NCBI GenBank assembly: GCA_029240815.1 | Contig: JARDZO010000020.1 | Coordinates: 1 to 34,836, forward strand | Origin: Brevibacillus sp. | GTDB lineage: Bacteria; Bacillota; Bacilli; Brevibacillales; Brevibacillaceae | Length of the DNA: 34,836 bases | Direction of reading: 5' to 3' | Part shown: positions 8,391 through 16,145 of the stretch, piece by piece | Position numbering within the stretch: the stretch's first letter is position 1 | Layout: each line of letters starts with the position of its first letter | Notes under the pieces: generated by a model | Seen by the model: the letters and a program-made list of their open reading frames with translations, nothing else | Told to the model about the DNA's origin: nothing | The model's database searches: none | Made by a program: the position numbers and the translations under genes

Positions 8391-8771
8391 ATGTGGAACC
8401 CAGGAGATATCGTACGTGTGACACAAAAAACAGGAGAGTACATTACAGAAGTCTTGGAAATCCATGATACCAAGCTACTCGTCAAGGTCTTGGCGGTCAC
8501 CAAATTTCCTACGCAAGGAGACTTGCATACTTCCTTTGAAGTAGACGTGCCGTTGTTTCACCAACGTCCTGCCTTGTCCTATCAGGAAAAATTCATGACT
8601 TTTAGCCATTCTGCTACGAAGTATAACGGGACGATCCCGGACTACAAGGAATCCGTTCGGATATCCCTGGAACGTGAGATGGAGAAAATGAGAAAAATGT
8701 CTCACTGGGCACAACGCTGTCTGGTGGAACTGGAAGCCTTGCACAAGGAAACCTTTACAAATGCAAAATAG
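8391..8771 (+). CDS. kapB: Kinase-associated protein B (KapB)
   Basis: A 126-residue relative of B. subtilis KapB, which is needed for KinB signalling into the sporulation phosphorelay. The family hallmarks are present: TGEYITEVLEI, VLAVTKFPTQGDLH and VDVPLFHQRPALSYQEK. The C-terminal third is helical. B. subtilis KapB is described as a lipoprotein, but this sequence shows no signal peptide and no lipobox cysteine near the start. AAAGGAGG is about 12 bases upstream, rather far; a closer ATG at 8381 is in another frame and soon stops. It follows the alanyl-tRNA editing gene by 63 bp and may share its transcript. Confidence 0.85.
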   Translation: MWNPGDIVRVTQKTGEYITEVLEIHDTKLLVKVLAVTKFPTQGDLHTSFEVDVPLFHQRPALSYQEKFMTFSHSATKYNGTIPDYKESVRISLEREMEKMRKMSHWAQRCLVELEALHKETFTNAK

Positions 8772-8782
8772 AGTGATACTGT
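8754..8782 (+). promoter_or_regulatory. Candidate promoter of the thiamin operon
   Basis: TTTACA (8754-8759) and TACTGT (8777-8782) are 17 bp apart and overlap the end of kapB. A start near 8789 would place the TPP aptamer close to the transcript's 5' end. The -10 match is imperfect. Confidence 0.45.
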
Positions 8783-8816
8783 AGAACTCGAACGAACGAC
8801 AATTGGATAAGATGAC

Positions 8817-8913
8817 TACCAAGCGGGAGCCGAGCGACGTCGGCTGAGATTGTAACGAGAGTGTTACTGACCGTTGAACCTGATCTGGGTCATGCCAGCG
8901 GAGGAAGAGGTAT
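8817..8913 (+). promoter_or_regulatory. TPP riboswitch (THI element) aptamer
   Basis: The core THI-box elements occur in order: GGGAGCC, then GGCTGAGAT, a short variable GTAAC/GTTAC stem, GTTGAACCTGATCTGG, and GTCATGCCAGCGGAGGAAG. TACC at 8817-8820 can pair with GGTA at 8909-8912 as part of the closing P1 stem. It binds thiamin pyrophosphate. The downstream genes are thiamin synthesis and salvage genes, which fits. Confidence 0.95.
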
Positions 8914-8931
8914 AACGAAACGTTATGAACC

Positions 8932-8960
8932 AAACCATCCACGGCGGATGGTTTTTTTTT
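8932..8960 (+). terminator. Riboswitch expression-platform terminator
   Basis: AAACCATCC and GGATGGTTT form a 9-bp stem with a 5-base loop, followed by nine T's. It lies 20 bases after the TPP aptamer and 100 bases before thiS, so TPP probably controls transcription read-through. An extra hairpin (ATAACG-AAA-CGTTAT, 8912-8926) sits between aptamer and terminator. Confidence 0.9.
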
Positions 8961-9060
8961 GGACTATCTGCTTGATGAATTGGGAAACGGCTTCTTCTGT
9001 TTTGACTGGATGAATTCCAGCAGCGGGAGGAGTCGTTTTTTGCTGGATGGGAGGAATACG

Positions 9061-9264
9061 ATGGTTGTTGTGCTTAACGGAAAAAAGGTAGAGCTGGTAG
9101 CAGAGATTCAGACGATTCGTGCTCTGCTCGCTTCATATCAATTGCAGGAAAAGATCGTCGTAGTCGAGCAAAACGGGGATATTATTGACCGTTCTCGCTA
9201 TGAGGAAACTCCGATTGCAGATGGAGATCGTATTGAAATCGTTCACTTTGTTGGAGGAGGATGA
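9061..9264 (+). CDS. thiS: Sulfur carrier protein ThiS
   Basis: A ubiquitin-like sulfur carrier of 67 residues. Its C-terminus is adenylated and thiocarboxylated, then donates sulfur for the thiazole of thiamin. The C-terminal tail reads [10 protein letters not shown], with the required terminal Gly-Gly. [12 protein letters not shown] forms the first beta hairpin. ATG 9061 has GGGAGG 6 bases upstream; a longer frame from 8959 starts within the riboswitch terminator and is not used. It is the first gene after the TPP riboswitch. The adenylating enzyme ThiF is not in this operon. Confidence 0.95.
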   Translation: MVVVLNGKKVELVAEIQTIRALLASYQLQEKIVVVEQNGDIIDRSRYEETPIADGDRIEIVHFVGGG

Positions 9265-9269
9265 TCACG

Positions 9270-10040
9270 ATGGATACATGGAAAATTGGACCTTATGAAT
9301 TTCGTTCCCGATTGCTGCTCGGTACTGGTAAATTCGCGGATTTAGAGACCCAAGGCAAGGCAGTAGATGTGTCTGAGGCAGAAATTCTGACGTTTGCCAT
9401 TCGTCGACTGAATTTGGAGAATCCACAGGAGCCAAACTTTTTGGAACAGCTCGATTTAAAGAAATATACGCTGCTGCCGAACACAGCTGGAGCTTACACA
9501 GCGGAGGAAGCCGTACGAATCGCACGTTTGGCAAAAGCATCTGGTTTGTGTGACATGATCAAGGTGGAAGTCATCGGCGATCCAAAAACACTCTTGCCCG
9601 ATCCGATCGGCACGCTGGAAGCCTCCAAAATCTTGGTGGAAGAAGGTTTTATCGTGCTGACTTACACCAATGATGATCCAATCCTTGCCCGTCGTTTGCA
9701 AGAAGTAGGTGTACATGCGGTAATGCCAGGAGCTTCTCCTATCGGTTCAGGCCAAGGAATTGTAAACGAGAACAACTTGCGCTTTATTCTTGAAGAAGCC
9801 AAAGTGCCGATCATTGTCGATGCGGGCATTGGGGCTCCAGCTGATTGTGCGAAAGCGATGGAATTGGGAGCGGATGGTGTGCTCTTAAATACAGCGGTTG
9901 CGCTGGCGGACAATCCCGTACTCATGGCTGAAGCAATGAAACTGGGTGTAGAAGCAGGACGCAAAGGCTTCCTGGCGGGACGTATCGCGAAAAAACGCTA
10001 CGCCTCCGCAAGCAGTCCTACTGAAGGGATGATTGAGTAA
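9270..10040 (+). CDS. thiG: Thiazole synthase ThiG
   Basis: Thiazole synthase of 256 residues, the same length as the B. subtilis enzyme as I recall it. It condenses 1-deoxy-D-xylulose 5-phosphate, dehydroglycine and ThiS thiocarboxylate to the thiazole phosphate. Family motifs are SRLLLGTGK (13-21), LLPNTAGA (68-75), DMIKVEVIG with Schiff-base lysine K98, [12 protein letters not shown], and the phosphate-binding VDAGIG and [12 protein letters not shown] 9270 is preferred, 9 bases after GGAGG within the end of thiS. An ATG at 9261 overlaps the thiS stop (ATGA) and is an alternative. ThiO or ThiH, which would supply dehydroglycine, is not encoded nearby. Confidence 0.95.
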   Translation: MDTWKIGPYEFRSRLLLGTGKFADLETQGKAVDVSEAEILTFAIRRLNLENPQEPNFLEQLDLKKYTLLPNTAGAYTAEEAVRIARLAKASGLCDMIKVEVIGDPKTLLPDPIGTLEASKILVEEGFIVLTYTNDDPILARRLQEVGVHAVMPGASPIGSGQGIVNENNLRFILEEAKVPIIVDAGIGAPADCAKAMELGADGVLLNTAVALADNPVLMAEAMKLGVEAGRKGFLAGRIAKKRYASASSPTEGMIE

Positions 10041-11328
10041 CGTGAAAGGGCTCACAGCAGCAGTCGAGGCAATTGCCAACCGAAAAGACGAATTGTTTGA
10101 CTTGCTGGGCAAGCTGGTGTCGCATCCTACGGTTAGTCCACCAGCTCGAAACAGTGAGCATGCACAGAGCTTGATCGCTCAAACCTTACAGGAAATGGGC
10201 TTCGATGTTGACCGCTGGCCCGTTTTTCCTGGAGACGACAATGTTGTCGGAAGATTGCTTGGAACCGCTTCTGACAAGGCCAGCAGTTTGATCATCAACG
10301 GACATATCGACGTGGCAGAGGTTGGAGATGACACGGGTTGGACGTATCCGCCATTTGCTTTGACGAAAGGGAAAGACGGTCGATTGTACGGGCGCGGGGT
10401 AGCCGATATGAAAGGCGGATTGGCTGCAAGCTTATTTGCAATCAAGATGCTTCGGGAGCACGGTGTGGATCTGAAAGGTGATCTCCTGTTCCAGTCGGTC
10501 ATTGGTGAAGAAGCTGGAGAAGCCGGGACCCTTGTGGCGATCGAACGGGGGTATCGCGCAGACTATGCCGTTGTCGTCGATACGAGCGATCTGCACATGC
10601 AAGGGCAAGGCGGTGTCATCACAGGCTGGATTACGATCGAGAGCCCCGCGACCTTGCACGATGGAATGCGGGCTAGAACGATTCACGCAGGTGGCCGAGT
10701 TCATGGTGCCTCTGCGATTGAAAAAATGATGAAGATCATTGCTTCGCTGCAGGAACTGGAGCGTCACTGGGCGGTTATGAAAACGTATCCGGGATTTCCC
10801 CCTGGGAGCAACACAATCAATCCGGCTGTTATCGAAGGCGGGCGTCATGCTGCTTTTATCGCCGATCAGTGCGCGTTGTGGATTACCGTTCATTTTTATC
10901 CGGATGAATCGTACGAAGACATCATTCGTGAGATCGAGAATCATGTCTTAAAAGGTGCGGCAGCTGATGTGTGGTTACGTGAGAATCCCCCGTCCTTTCG
11001 TTGGGGAGGTCGCTCCATGATCGAAGATCGCGGCGAAATTTTTCCGTCTCTCGAGCTGGACAGACATCATCTAGGGCTAGCATCGCTGCAAGCAGCCTAC
11101 GAAAATCAAATGAAGCAAGCACCTGTTACTAACATGTCGCCTACCGTGACAGATGCAGGGTGGTTCGCACACGCCGGAATCCCTGCTGTATTGTTTGGGC
11201 CGGGTGAGCTCGCTCATGCACATGCGGTGGATGAATCGATCGATCCGGAGCAACTGGTTCAATTTGCCCAAGTGATGGCACGGTTTATCGCGGACTGGTG
11301 CAATACGGAAAAGGAACCAAAGGAGTGA
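10033..11328 (+). CDS. ylmB: Formylaminopyrimidine deformylase (YlmB-like, M20 family)
   Basis: A 431-residue M20/ArgE-DapE-type metallohydrolase. In its thiamin-salvage context the family member YlmB removes the formyl group from formylaminopyrimidine, giving aminopyrimidine for TenA. Di-metal site residues are visible: NGHIDV (H91, D93), GVADMKGG (D125) and GEEAGEAG (E159/E160). A dimerisation domain (about 205-320) includes [11 protein letters not shown]. The start is TTG 10033, overlapping thiG by 8 bases with AGGG 5 bases upstream. Sequence alone would only say M20 amidohydrolase; the assignment rests on its place between thiG and tenA-thiZXY under a TPP riboswitch. Confidence 0.88.
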   Translation: MSNVKGLTAAVEAIANRKDELFDLLGKLVSHPTVSPPARNSEHAQSLIAQTLQEMGFDVDRWPVFPGDDNVVGRLLGTASDKASSLIINGHIDVAEVGDDTGWTYPPFALTKGKDGRLYGRGVADMKGGLAASLFAIKMLREHGVDLKGDLLFQSVIGEEAGEAGTLVAIERGYRADYAVVVDTSDLHMQGQGGVITGWITIESPATLHDGMRARTIHAGGRVHGASAIEKMMKIIASLQELERHWAVMKTYPGFPPGSNTINPAVIEGGRHAAFIADQCALWITVHFYPDESYEDIIREIENHVLKGAAADVWLRENPPSFRWGGRSMIEDRGEIFPSLELDRHHLGLASLQAAYENQMKQAPVTNMSPTVTDAGWFAHAGIPAVLFGPGELAHAHAVDESIDPEQLVQFAQVMARFIADWCNTEKEPKE

Positions 11329-11334
11329 GTCATC

Positions 11335-12006
11335 ATGACTGCGTTTACAGATCGACTGTGGAAAAGCGTAGCCCCCATCTGGGAGAAAACGCATCAGCAT
11401 CCGTTTGTTACGGGGCTAGGTGACGGCAGCTTACCAGTAGAATCGTTCAAATTTTATATGAAGCAAGACTACGTATATCTGATTGATTACGCCAAGATTT
11501 TTGCAATTGCGAGTACCAAGGCATATGACTTAGAGACGAGTGCCAAATTTGCAGGCTTGCAAGAATCGACACTGAACGGAGAAATGGCCTTGCATCGCCA
11601 GTACGCTGAGCGATTTGGCATTTCTAAGGCAGACTTGGAAGCGACAGAGCCTTCCTTTGTCATGATCGCATACACCAGCTACATGCTGAAGGTCGCCCAT
11701 CAAGGCTCTCTGGCAGAACTGGTCAGCGCTGTCTTGCCTTGCATGTGGGGCTACTGGGAAATCGGTAAACAGCTAGCTCGGGTCGAAGGGGCTCTGGACC
11801 ACGAGTTGTACGGGGAATGGGTGCGTACCTACAGCTCCGATGAATTCGGAGAACTGGCTACTTGGTTGATCGGCGTGTTGAACCAGCTGGCAGAAGGGAA
11901 AAACGAACAAGAACTCGCGAGACTGGAAGAGCATTTCTTGACCACATCCAAGATGGAATACTTGTTCTGGGATATGGCTTACAGAAAGGAAATGTGGCCG
12001 TGCTAG
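11335..12006 (+). CDS. tenA: Aminopyrimidine aminohydrolase TenA (thiaminase II)
   Basis: A 223-residue TenA-family enzyme. It hydrolyses 4-amino-5-aminomethyl-2-methylpyrimidine to the hydroxymethyl pyrimidine (HMP), completing salvage of degraded thiamin. Expected catalytic residues are present: D45 in MKQDYVYL, Y116, the nucleophile C136 in VLPCMWGY, and E208 in MEYLFWD. The ribosome site AAAGGAG lies upstream of ATG 11335, 6 bp after the ylmB stop. Its last codons overlap the thiZ start by 7 bases, so the two are probably translationally coupled. Confidence 0.95.
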   Translation: MTAFTDRLWKSVAPIWEKTHQHPFVTGLGDGSLPVESFKFYMKQDYVYLIDYAKIFAIASTKAYDLETSAKFAGLQESTLNGEMALHRQYAERFGISKADLEATEPSFVMIAYTSYMLKVAHQGSLAELVSAVLPCMWGYWEIGKQLARVEGALDHELYGEWVRTYSSDEFGELATWLIGVLNQLAEGKNEQELARLEEHFLTTSKMEYLFWDMAYRKEMWPC

Positions 12007-12776
12007 ACAAATTGGCCTTTGTTGGTGTCCGATTTTCCTACGGGGATCAGCCCATTCTCCACGATTTCGACCTACACGTAGGAAAAGGCGAGTTCATCAG
12101 CCTGATCGGCCCTAGTGGAATAGGCAAGAGTACGCTGTTTCAACTGGTGGCAGGCCTTTTACAGCCGCAGGCAGGAAGCATCACGATCAATGGATCGCCA
12201 ATGGGGAACCGTTTGGGGATGGTGGGATATATGCCTCAGCGGGATGCATTGCTCCCATGGCGCACCGTAGTGGAGAATGCGGCGCTTCCGTTAGAAATCA
12301 AGGGTGTTTCTAAAAAAGAAGCGCAAGAAAGAGTTCGTAGGGAGCTGCACCGTTATGGTCTGTTCGAGTGGGCAGACGCTTACCCTACTGAGCTCTCTGG
12401 TGGTATGCGGCAGCGTGTCTCGTTTTTGCGAGCACTGCTCTCTGGTACAGACATCATGCTTCTGGATGAACCGTTCAGCTCTCTCGATGGAATCACGCGA
12501 ATGGAGATGCAGGAATGGCTGATGGAGATGTGGCAAGAGACCGGCAGCACGATGCTAATGATTACGCATGACATCGATGAAGCCATCTTGCTCGCTGATC
12601 GCGTCATTGTCTTGACGGGTAAGCCGATTGAAAAGCCTGTCGAGCTACAGGTGAAAATGGAGCGGCCACGTAGGACTGCGTTCCGAAACCGTGGGGAATT
12701 CCTCTCCTTGCGCGAAGAAATCTGGGAGCTGCTGCGACAAAACGTCGGGAAACAGTCGATCGGGAGGGAAGTGTGA
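12000..12776 (+). CDS. thiZ: Thiamin-precursor ABC transporter, ATP-binding protein ThiZ
   Basis: A 258-residue ABC ATPase of the nitrate/sulfonate/taurine importer type. It has Walker A GPSGIGKST, a Q-loop in YMPQRDALLPW, signature LSGGMRQR, Walker B IMLLDEP and the switch histidine in ITHD. The start is GTG 12000 inside the end of tenA, with AAAGGA 9 bases upstream; GTG 11994 is too close to that site. It powers uptake of formylaminopyrimidine with ThiX and ThiY. The substrate is inferred from the neighbouring ylmB and tenA genes. Confidence 0.92.
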   Translation: MLDKLAFVGVRFSYGDQPILHDFDLHVGKGEFISLIGPSGIGKSTLFQLVAGLLQPQAGSITINGSPMGNRLGMVGYMPQRDALLPWRTVVENAALPLEIKGVSKKEAQERVRRELHRYGLFEWADAYPTELSGGMRQRVSFLRALLSGTDIMLLDEPFSSLDGITRMEMQEWLMEMWQETGSTMLMITHDIDEAILLADRVIVLTGKPIEKPVELQVKMERPRRTAFRNRGEFLSLREEIWELLRQNVGKQSIGREV

Positions 12777-13546
12777 TGGGTCAATGGCCTAGAGGTGTCT
12801 GGTTTGGCATCTCCATTGCGCTCTTCTTGATCGTATGGGAAGCGGGCTGTCGGCTGCTGAATGTGCCCCCGTTTATCCTGCCGCCACCGAGCGCAGTCGT
12901 CGTGTCCCTATGGGATTTACGTTCTACTCTGTTGGGACTCCATCTGTGGGTGACGGTAAAGGAAGTGTTGCTCGGACTTAGTGTTTCGATCCTTTTTGGG
13001 ATTCTGCTTGCTTTTGCGATGAATATGAGTCAAGTTGTGGAACGATTGGTTTATCCGTATATCGTGATTTCCCAAACCATTCCGATCATCGCGCTTTCTC
13101 CAGTATTTATCTTGTGGTTCGGGTACGACCTGTCCGGAAAAATTGCTATCACGATTCTCTTTACCTTTTTCCCGATCGTCGTAAATACCTACGATGGACT
13201 GCGTTCAACCGATAAAGAAATGCTGCAGTTGCTCAAAACCATGGGTGCTAATCGTTGGCAGATCTTTACCAAGCTACAGTTGCCGTCCAGTCTACCGCAT
13301 TTTTTTAGCGGATTAAAAGTAGCCGCGACTTACAGCGTGGCAGGGGCGACAATCGGGGAGTGGCTGGGCGCGAGTGAAGGACTTGGCTATTTTGGACGTC
13401 GTGCTTCCGGGAATTTTCAGGCACCCGCACTCTTTGCGTCGGTCCTTCTGCTATCCGTGCTAGGCATGCTCTTGTTCTGGTTGGTCGGGCGACTTGAGCA
13501 GCATTTTACCCCACATAAAAGACCGAGAAGAAAAACATCAAAGTGA
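12776..13546 (+). CDS. thiX: Thiamin-precursor ABC transporter, permease ThiX
   Basis: A 256-residue inner-membrane permease with about six hydrophobic helices. The EAA-type cytoplasmic loop that contacts the ATPase is visible as KTMGANRWQIFTKLQLPSSL. The C-terminal tail is basic. ATG 12776 overlaps the thiZ stop as TGATG, with GGGAGG 8 bases upstream. It is the pathway subunit of the formylaminopyrimidine importer, by context with thiZ, thiY, ylmB and tenA. Confidence 0.92.
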   Translation: MGQWPRGVWFGISIALFLIVWEAGCRLLNVPPFILPPPSAVVVSLWDLRSTLLGLHLWVTVKEVLLGLSVSILFGILLAFAMNMSQVVERLVYPYIVISQTIPIIALSPVFILWFGYDLSGKIAITILFTFFPIVVNTYDGLRSTDKEMLQLLKTMGANRWQIFTKLQLPSSLPHFFSGLKVAATYSVAGATIGEWLGASEGLGYFGRRASGNFQAPALFASVLLLSVLGMLLFWLVGRLEQHFTPHKRPRRKTSK

Positions 13547-13565
13547 AAATAGGGGGATATTACCC

Positions 13566-14591
13566 ATGAAACCAATGCAAAAATGGAGCAAAACCGTGGC
13601 GGCGCTGCTATTGACAGCAGGACTAGCCGCTTGTGGAAACCAATCAGGAGCTGAACAGACAGCCCCTGGAACGAATCAAACGAATGCACCTACAGAATTG
13701 ACGGTCGCTCTGGACTGGTATCCTAACGCCGTTCACTCTTTCCTGTACGCAGCGGAGGAGCAAGGCTACTTCCAAGCGGAAAATCTAAAGGTGAATCTAC
13801 AGATGCCATCGGACAGTAACGATCCGTTGAAAATGGCAGCAGCAGGAAAAGTAGACTTGGCGATCAGCTACCAAACACAGGTTGTACAAGCTCGTTCCGA
13901 AGGGATCCCAGTGGTATCGGTGGGTGCTTTGGTTCGCCACCCACTGAACGTCATCATGACCAGACAGGACAGTGGCATTGATACGCCACAAAAACTTGCT
14001 GGCAAAAGTGTTGGATATCCATCTGTACCGTTGGATGAGTCCATCGTCCGTAATGTAGTCAAACACACTGGCGGAGATGACTCTGGAATTTCTTTTACGG
14101 ATATCGGCTTTGATATCGTACCAGCTCTGACAGGCAAAAAGGTAGATGCGGTCGTTGGCGGTTACAAAAACCACGAGCAGCTGATCCTCGAGAAGAATGG
14201 CATTCCTGTCAATGTCTTTGCACCTACTGATTTTGGAGTGCCAGATTACTACGAGTTGGTCATGACGACGAGTGACGATACGTTGGGTAAAAAACAGCAG
14301 GCCATCGAAGCATTCATGCGTGCAGCTACAAAAGGTCAGCAATACGTGAAAGACAATAAAGAAAAAGCGCTGGATTTGCTGTTGAGCAAACAGGCGAACG
14401 AATTCCCTCTGGAAAAAGACATCGAGACAAAGAGTCTGGACATCTTGATTCCACTGATGGACGCAGGGGATAAACCGTTTGGTAGCCAAACGACTGAATC
14501 CTGGCAGACACTGATCGATTGGATGAAAAAAGAAAAGCTGATCACGCAGGATGTCAAAGCGGATGAGATTATGCGCGATATGGCGAAGTAA
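13566..14591 (+). CDS. thiY: Thiamin-precursor ABC transporter, substrate-binding lipoprotein ThiY
   Basis: A 341-residue extracellular binding protein of the NMT1/THI5-like family. A lipoprotein signal peptide ends in the lipobox LAAC, with the lipidated cysteine at position 23. A low-complexity Gln/Asn/Thr linker follows, then the mature domain from about residue 45 (TVALDWYPNAVHSFLY). This family binds formylaminopyrimidine in the B. halodurans ThiY system. ATG 13566 has AGGGGGA at good spacing; a longer frame from 13494 overlaps thiX. It is the last gene of the operon and is followed by a strong terminator. Confidence 0.92.
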   Translation: MKPMQKWSKTVAALLLTAGLAACGNQSGAEQTAPGTNQTNAPTELTVALDWYPNAVHSFLYAAEEQGYFQAENLKVNLQMPSDSNDPLKMAAAGKVDLAISYQTQVVQARSEGIPVVSVGALVRHPLNVIMTRQDSGIDTPQKLAGKSVGYPSVPLDESIVRNVVKHTGGDDSGISFTDIGFDIVPALTGKKVDAVVGGYKNHEQLILEKNGIPVNVFAPTDFGVPDYYELVMTTSDDTLGKKQQAIEAFMRAATKGQQYVKDNKEKALDLLLSKQANEFPLEKDIETKSLDILIPLMDAGDKPFGSQTTESWQTLIDWMKKEKLITQDVKADEIMRDMAK

Positions 14592-14606
14592 TCTGTTAAC
14601 TACTAC

Positions 14607-14665
14607 GAAAAAGCAACGGCAGTCTGGGACGTAAATTATGTCCTGGGCTGCTGTTGCTTTTTTTT
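14607..14665 (+). terminator. Strong terminator ending the thiamin operon
   Basis: A long stem of about 20 bp (AAGCAACGGCAG with CTGCTGTTGCTT, plus TGGGAC with GTCCTGG) is followed by eight T's. Confidence 0.9.
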
Positions 14666-14684
14666 CACCGAATCAGAGAGATTA

Positions 14685-14852
14685 CTATTTTCGTGTATTC
14701 AGCAATTGATTCAGTCTCTCAGCAGTTGATGAGGATGCCGTATATATCATGATGGTAAGAGTCGGTTTGTTTGGCTGCTGCAAAGCCGCGTGCTCAAACT
14801 CCATTTCCCCGATCAACGGGTCATTCCATCGCTTGAGACAATCGACGCTCAG
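14685..14852 (-). pseudogene. Remnant of MmyB-type XRE regulator (C-terminal end)
   Basis: The minus strand encodes 55 residues ending in TAG. They match the C-terminal part of the MmyB-like ligand-binding domain found in XRE-family regulators: KRWNDPLIGEMEFEHAALQ, then a TIMIYTA strand and a final helix STAERLNQLL. Upstream in the same frame there is a TGA (14853-14855), and the region soon runs into the M42 gene's ribosome site. The helix-turn-helix half is gone. It is a 5'-truncated regulator fossil, with the native stop preserved. The function is lost. Confidence 0.75.
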
Positions 14853-14906
14853 TCACACATATCCACGTTCATACATGGTCATCATACCCAATGGAGGGAT
14901 AAGACG

Positions 14907-15986
14907 ATGGATAACGATTTGCAATTAATGAAGGAATTAACCGAGACAGCAGGACCGCCTGGATTCGAGATGAGAGTGCAACAACTCATGAAGACCAAGC
15001 TTTCCCAATTAACTTCTACAACAGTAGAAGACAATCTGGGGGGGATTGTAGGCCAGCACGGAGACACGGGTCCGAGAATCCTCTTGGCAGCGCACATGGA
15101 TGAAGTATCGTTTATGGTCACGCACATTACCAAAGACGGTTTTCTCCGCATGCAGCCACTCGGCGGATGGTGGGGGCACGTTATGCTCGCCCAACGAGTG
15201 AAGGTGCTTTCTCGAAAAGGAGATTATACGGGAGTCATAGGATCAAAGGCTCCCCACGTTTTATCGATTGAAGAGCGGAAAAATGTTTTGGAAATCAGCA
15301 ATATGTTTGTAGACATTGGTGCATCGAGCAAAGAAGAAGTGGAAAGCTTTGGCATTGAAGTGGGTGACCCGATTGTTCCGATCTGTCCTTTTGAAGTGAT
15401 GCCGAACCCCAAAATGCTCATGGCTAAGGCTTGGGACAATCGAGCTGGGTGCTATGTGGTATTAAAAGTGTTGGAACAGATTCAAAAAGAAACGCATGCC
15501 AATACCATTTTCTGTGGCGCTACCATTCAAGAGGAAGTGGGTCTTCGGGGGGCGGTAACATTGTCGCACAAGATTGACCCAGATATTGCCTTCGCTCTTG
15601 ACGTGGGGGTAGCTGGTGATACACCTGGGATGAGTCATCAAGAAGGGCATTCCAAACTGGGGGGAGGCCCCTTGCTTGGATTTTATGACAGCAGCATGAT
15701 CCCTCATTTAAATCTGCGTGATTTTGTCATCGAGACAGCGAAGGAACATGACATTCCTTATCAGACGGACATCATGCCACGTGGCGGAACAGATGCGGGT
15801 AAATTTCACCTGGCTCACAATGGTGTTCCTTCTATGGTCGTGAGTGTTGCTGCGCGGTACATTCATAGTCATGTCTCCATGGTAAGTCGTGATGATTTGG
15901 ATATGACCGTCAAGTTGCTCGTTGCCTTAATTAAGAAATTGGATGAGAAGGCCGTTAGTCAAATGAAAGGCATGAATCGACGATAA
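14907..15986 (+). CDS. M42 family glutamyl aminopeptidase/endoglucanase-like metallopeptidase
   Basis: A cytoplasmic dizinc aminopeptidase of 359 residues, typical of M42 tetrahedral peptidases (B. subtilis YsdC/YtoP relatives). Metal-site residues: AAHMDEV (H63, D65), KAWDNRAG (D177, bridging), IQEEVGLRGA (E209 base, E210), ALDVGVAGD (D232) and the late histidine in YIHSHVSM. ATG 14907 has GGAGGG 8 bases upstream. A longer frame to 14790 runs through the antisense of a degraded regulator gene and is not coding. It probably trims peptides and is expressed alone, as a terminator follows. Confidence 0.9.
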   Translation: MDNDLQLMKELTETAGPPGFEMRVQQLMKTKLSQLTSTTVEDNLGGIVGQHGDTGPRILLAAHMDEVSFMVTHITKDGFLRMQPLGGWWGHVMLAQRVKVLSRKGDYTGVIGSKAPHVLSIEERKNVLEISNMFVDIGASSKEEVESFGIEVGDPIVPICPFEVMPNPKMLMAKAWDNRAGCYVVLKVLEQIQKETHANTIFCGATIQEEVGLRGAVTLSHKIDPDIAFALDVGVAGDTPGMSHQEGHSKLGGGPLLGFYDSSMIPHLNLRDFVIETAKEHDIPYQTDIMPRGGTDAGKFHLAHNGVPSMVVSVAARYIHSHVSMVSRDDLDMTVKLLVALIKKLDEKAVSQMKGMNRR

Positions 15987-16015
15987 CGAACAGTTAGTGT
16001 CGCTTCCATAATAAA

Positions 16016-16056
16016 GAAGAGTCCAATGCTTGATAAACTGGCAGAGGGCTCTTTTT
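16016..16056 (+). terminator. Terminator after the M42 peptidase
   Basis: AAGAGTCC and GGGCTCTT can pair around a 21-base loop, and are followed by five T's. The stem is imperfect. Confidence 0.6.
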
Positions 16057-16083
16057 CGCGATGGTGGAGCGATGAATGGAGAT

Positions 16084-16131
16084 TTGATTTTGGAAGAGCC
16101 TCATTATATAGTGGTAATATCTATTACTACT
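16084..16131 (+). promoter_or_regulatory. Promoter and 22-bp dyad operator of the TrmB-like gene
   Basis: TTGATT (16084-16089) and TATAGT (16107-16112) are 17 bp apart. Starting at the end of the -10 box, AGTGGTAATA-TC-TATTACTACT (16110-16131) is an inverted repeat with one mismatch. Its position over the transcription start suggests repression, probably by the regulator encoded 15 bp downstream. Confidence 0.6.
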
Positions 16132-16145
16132 AAATGAGGGTTGTT

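Noticed and set aside
13797..14489. 230-codon minus-strand frame opposite thiY
   Set aside because: It is the shadow of a well-conserved lipoprotein gene, rich in Cys, His and Phe and without a ribosome site.
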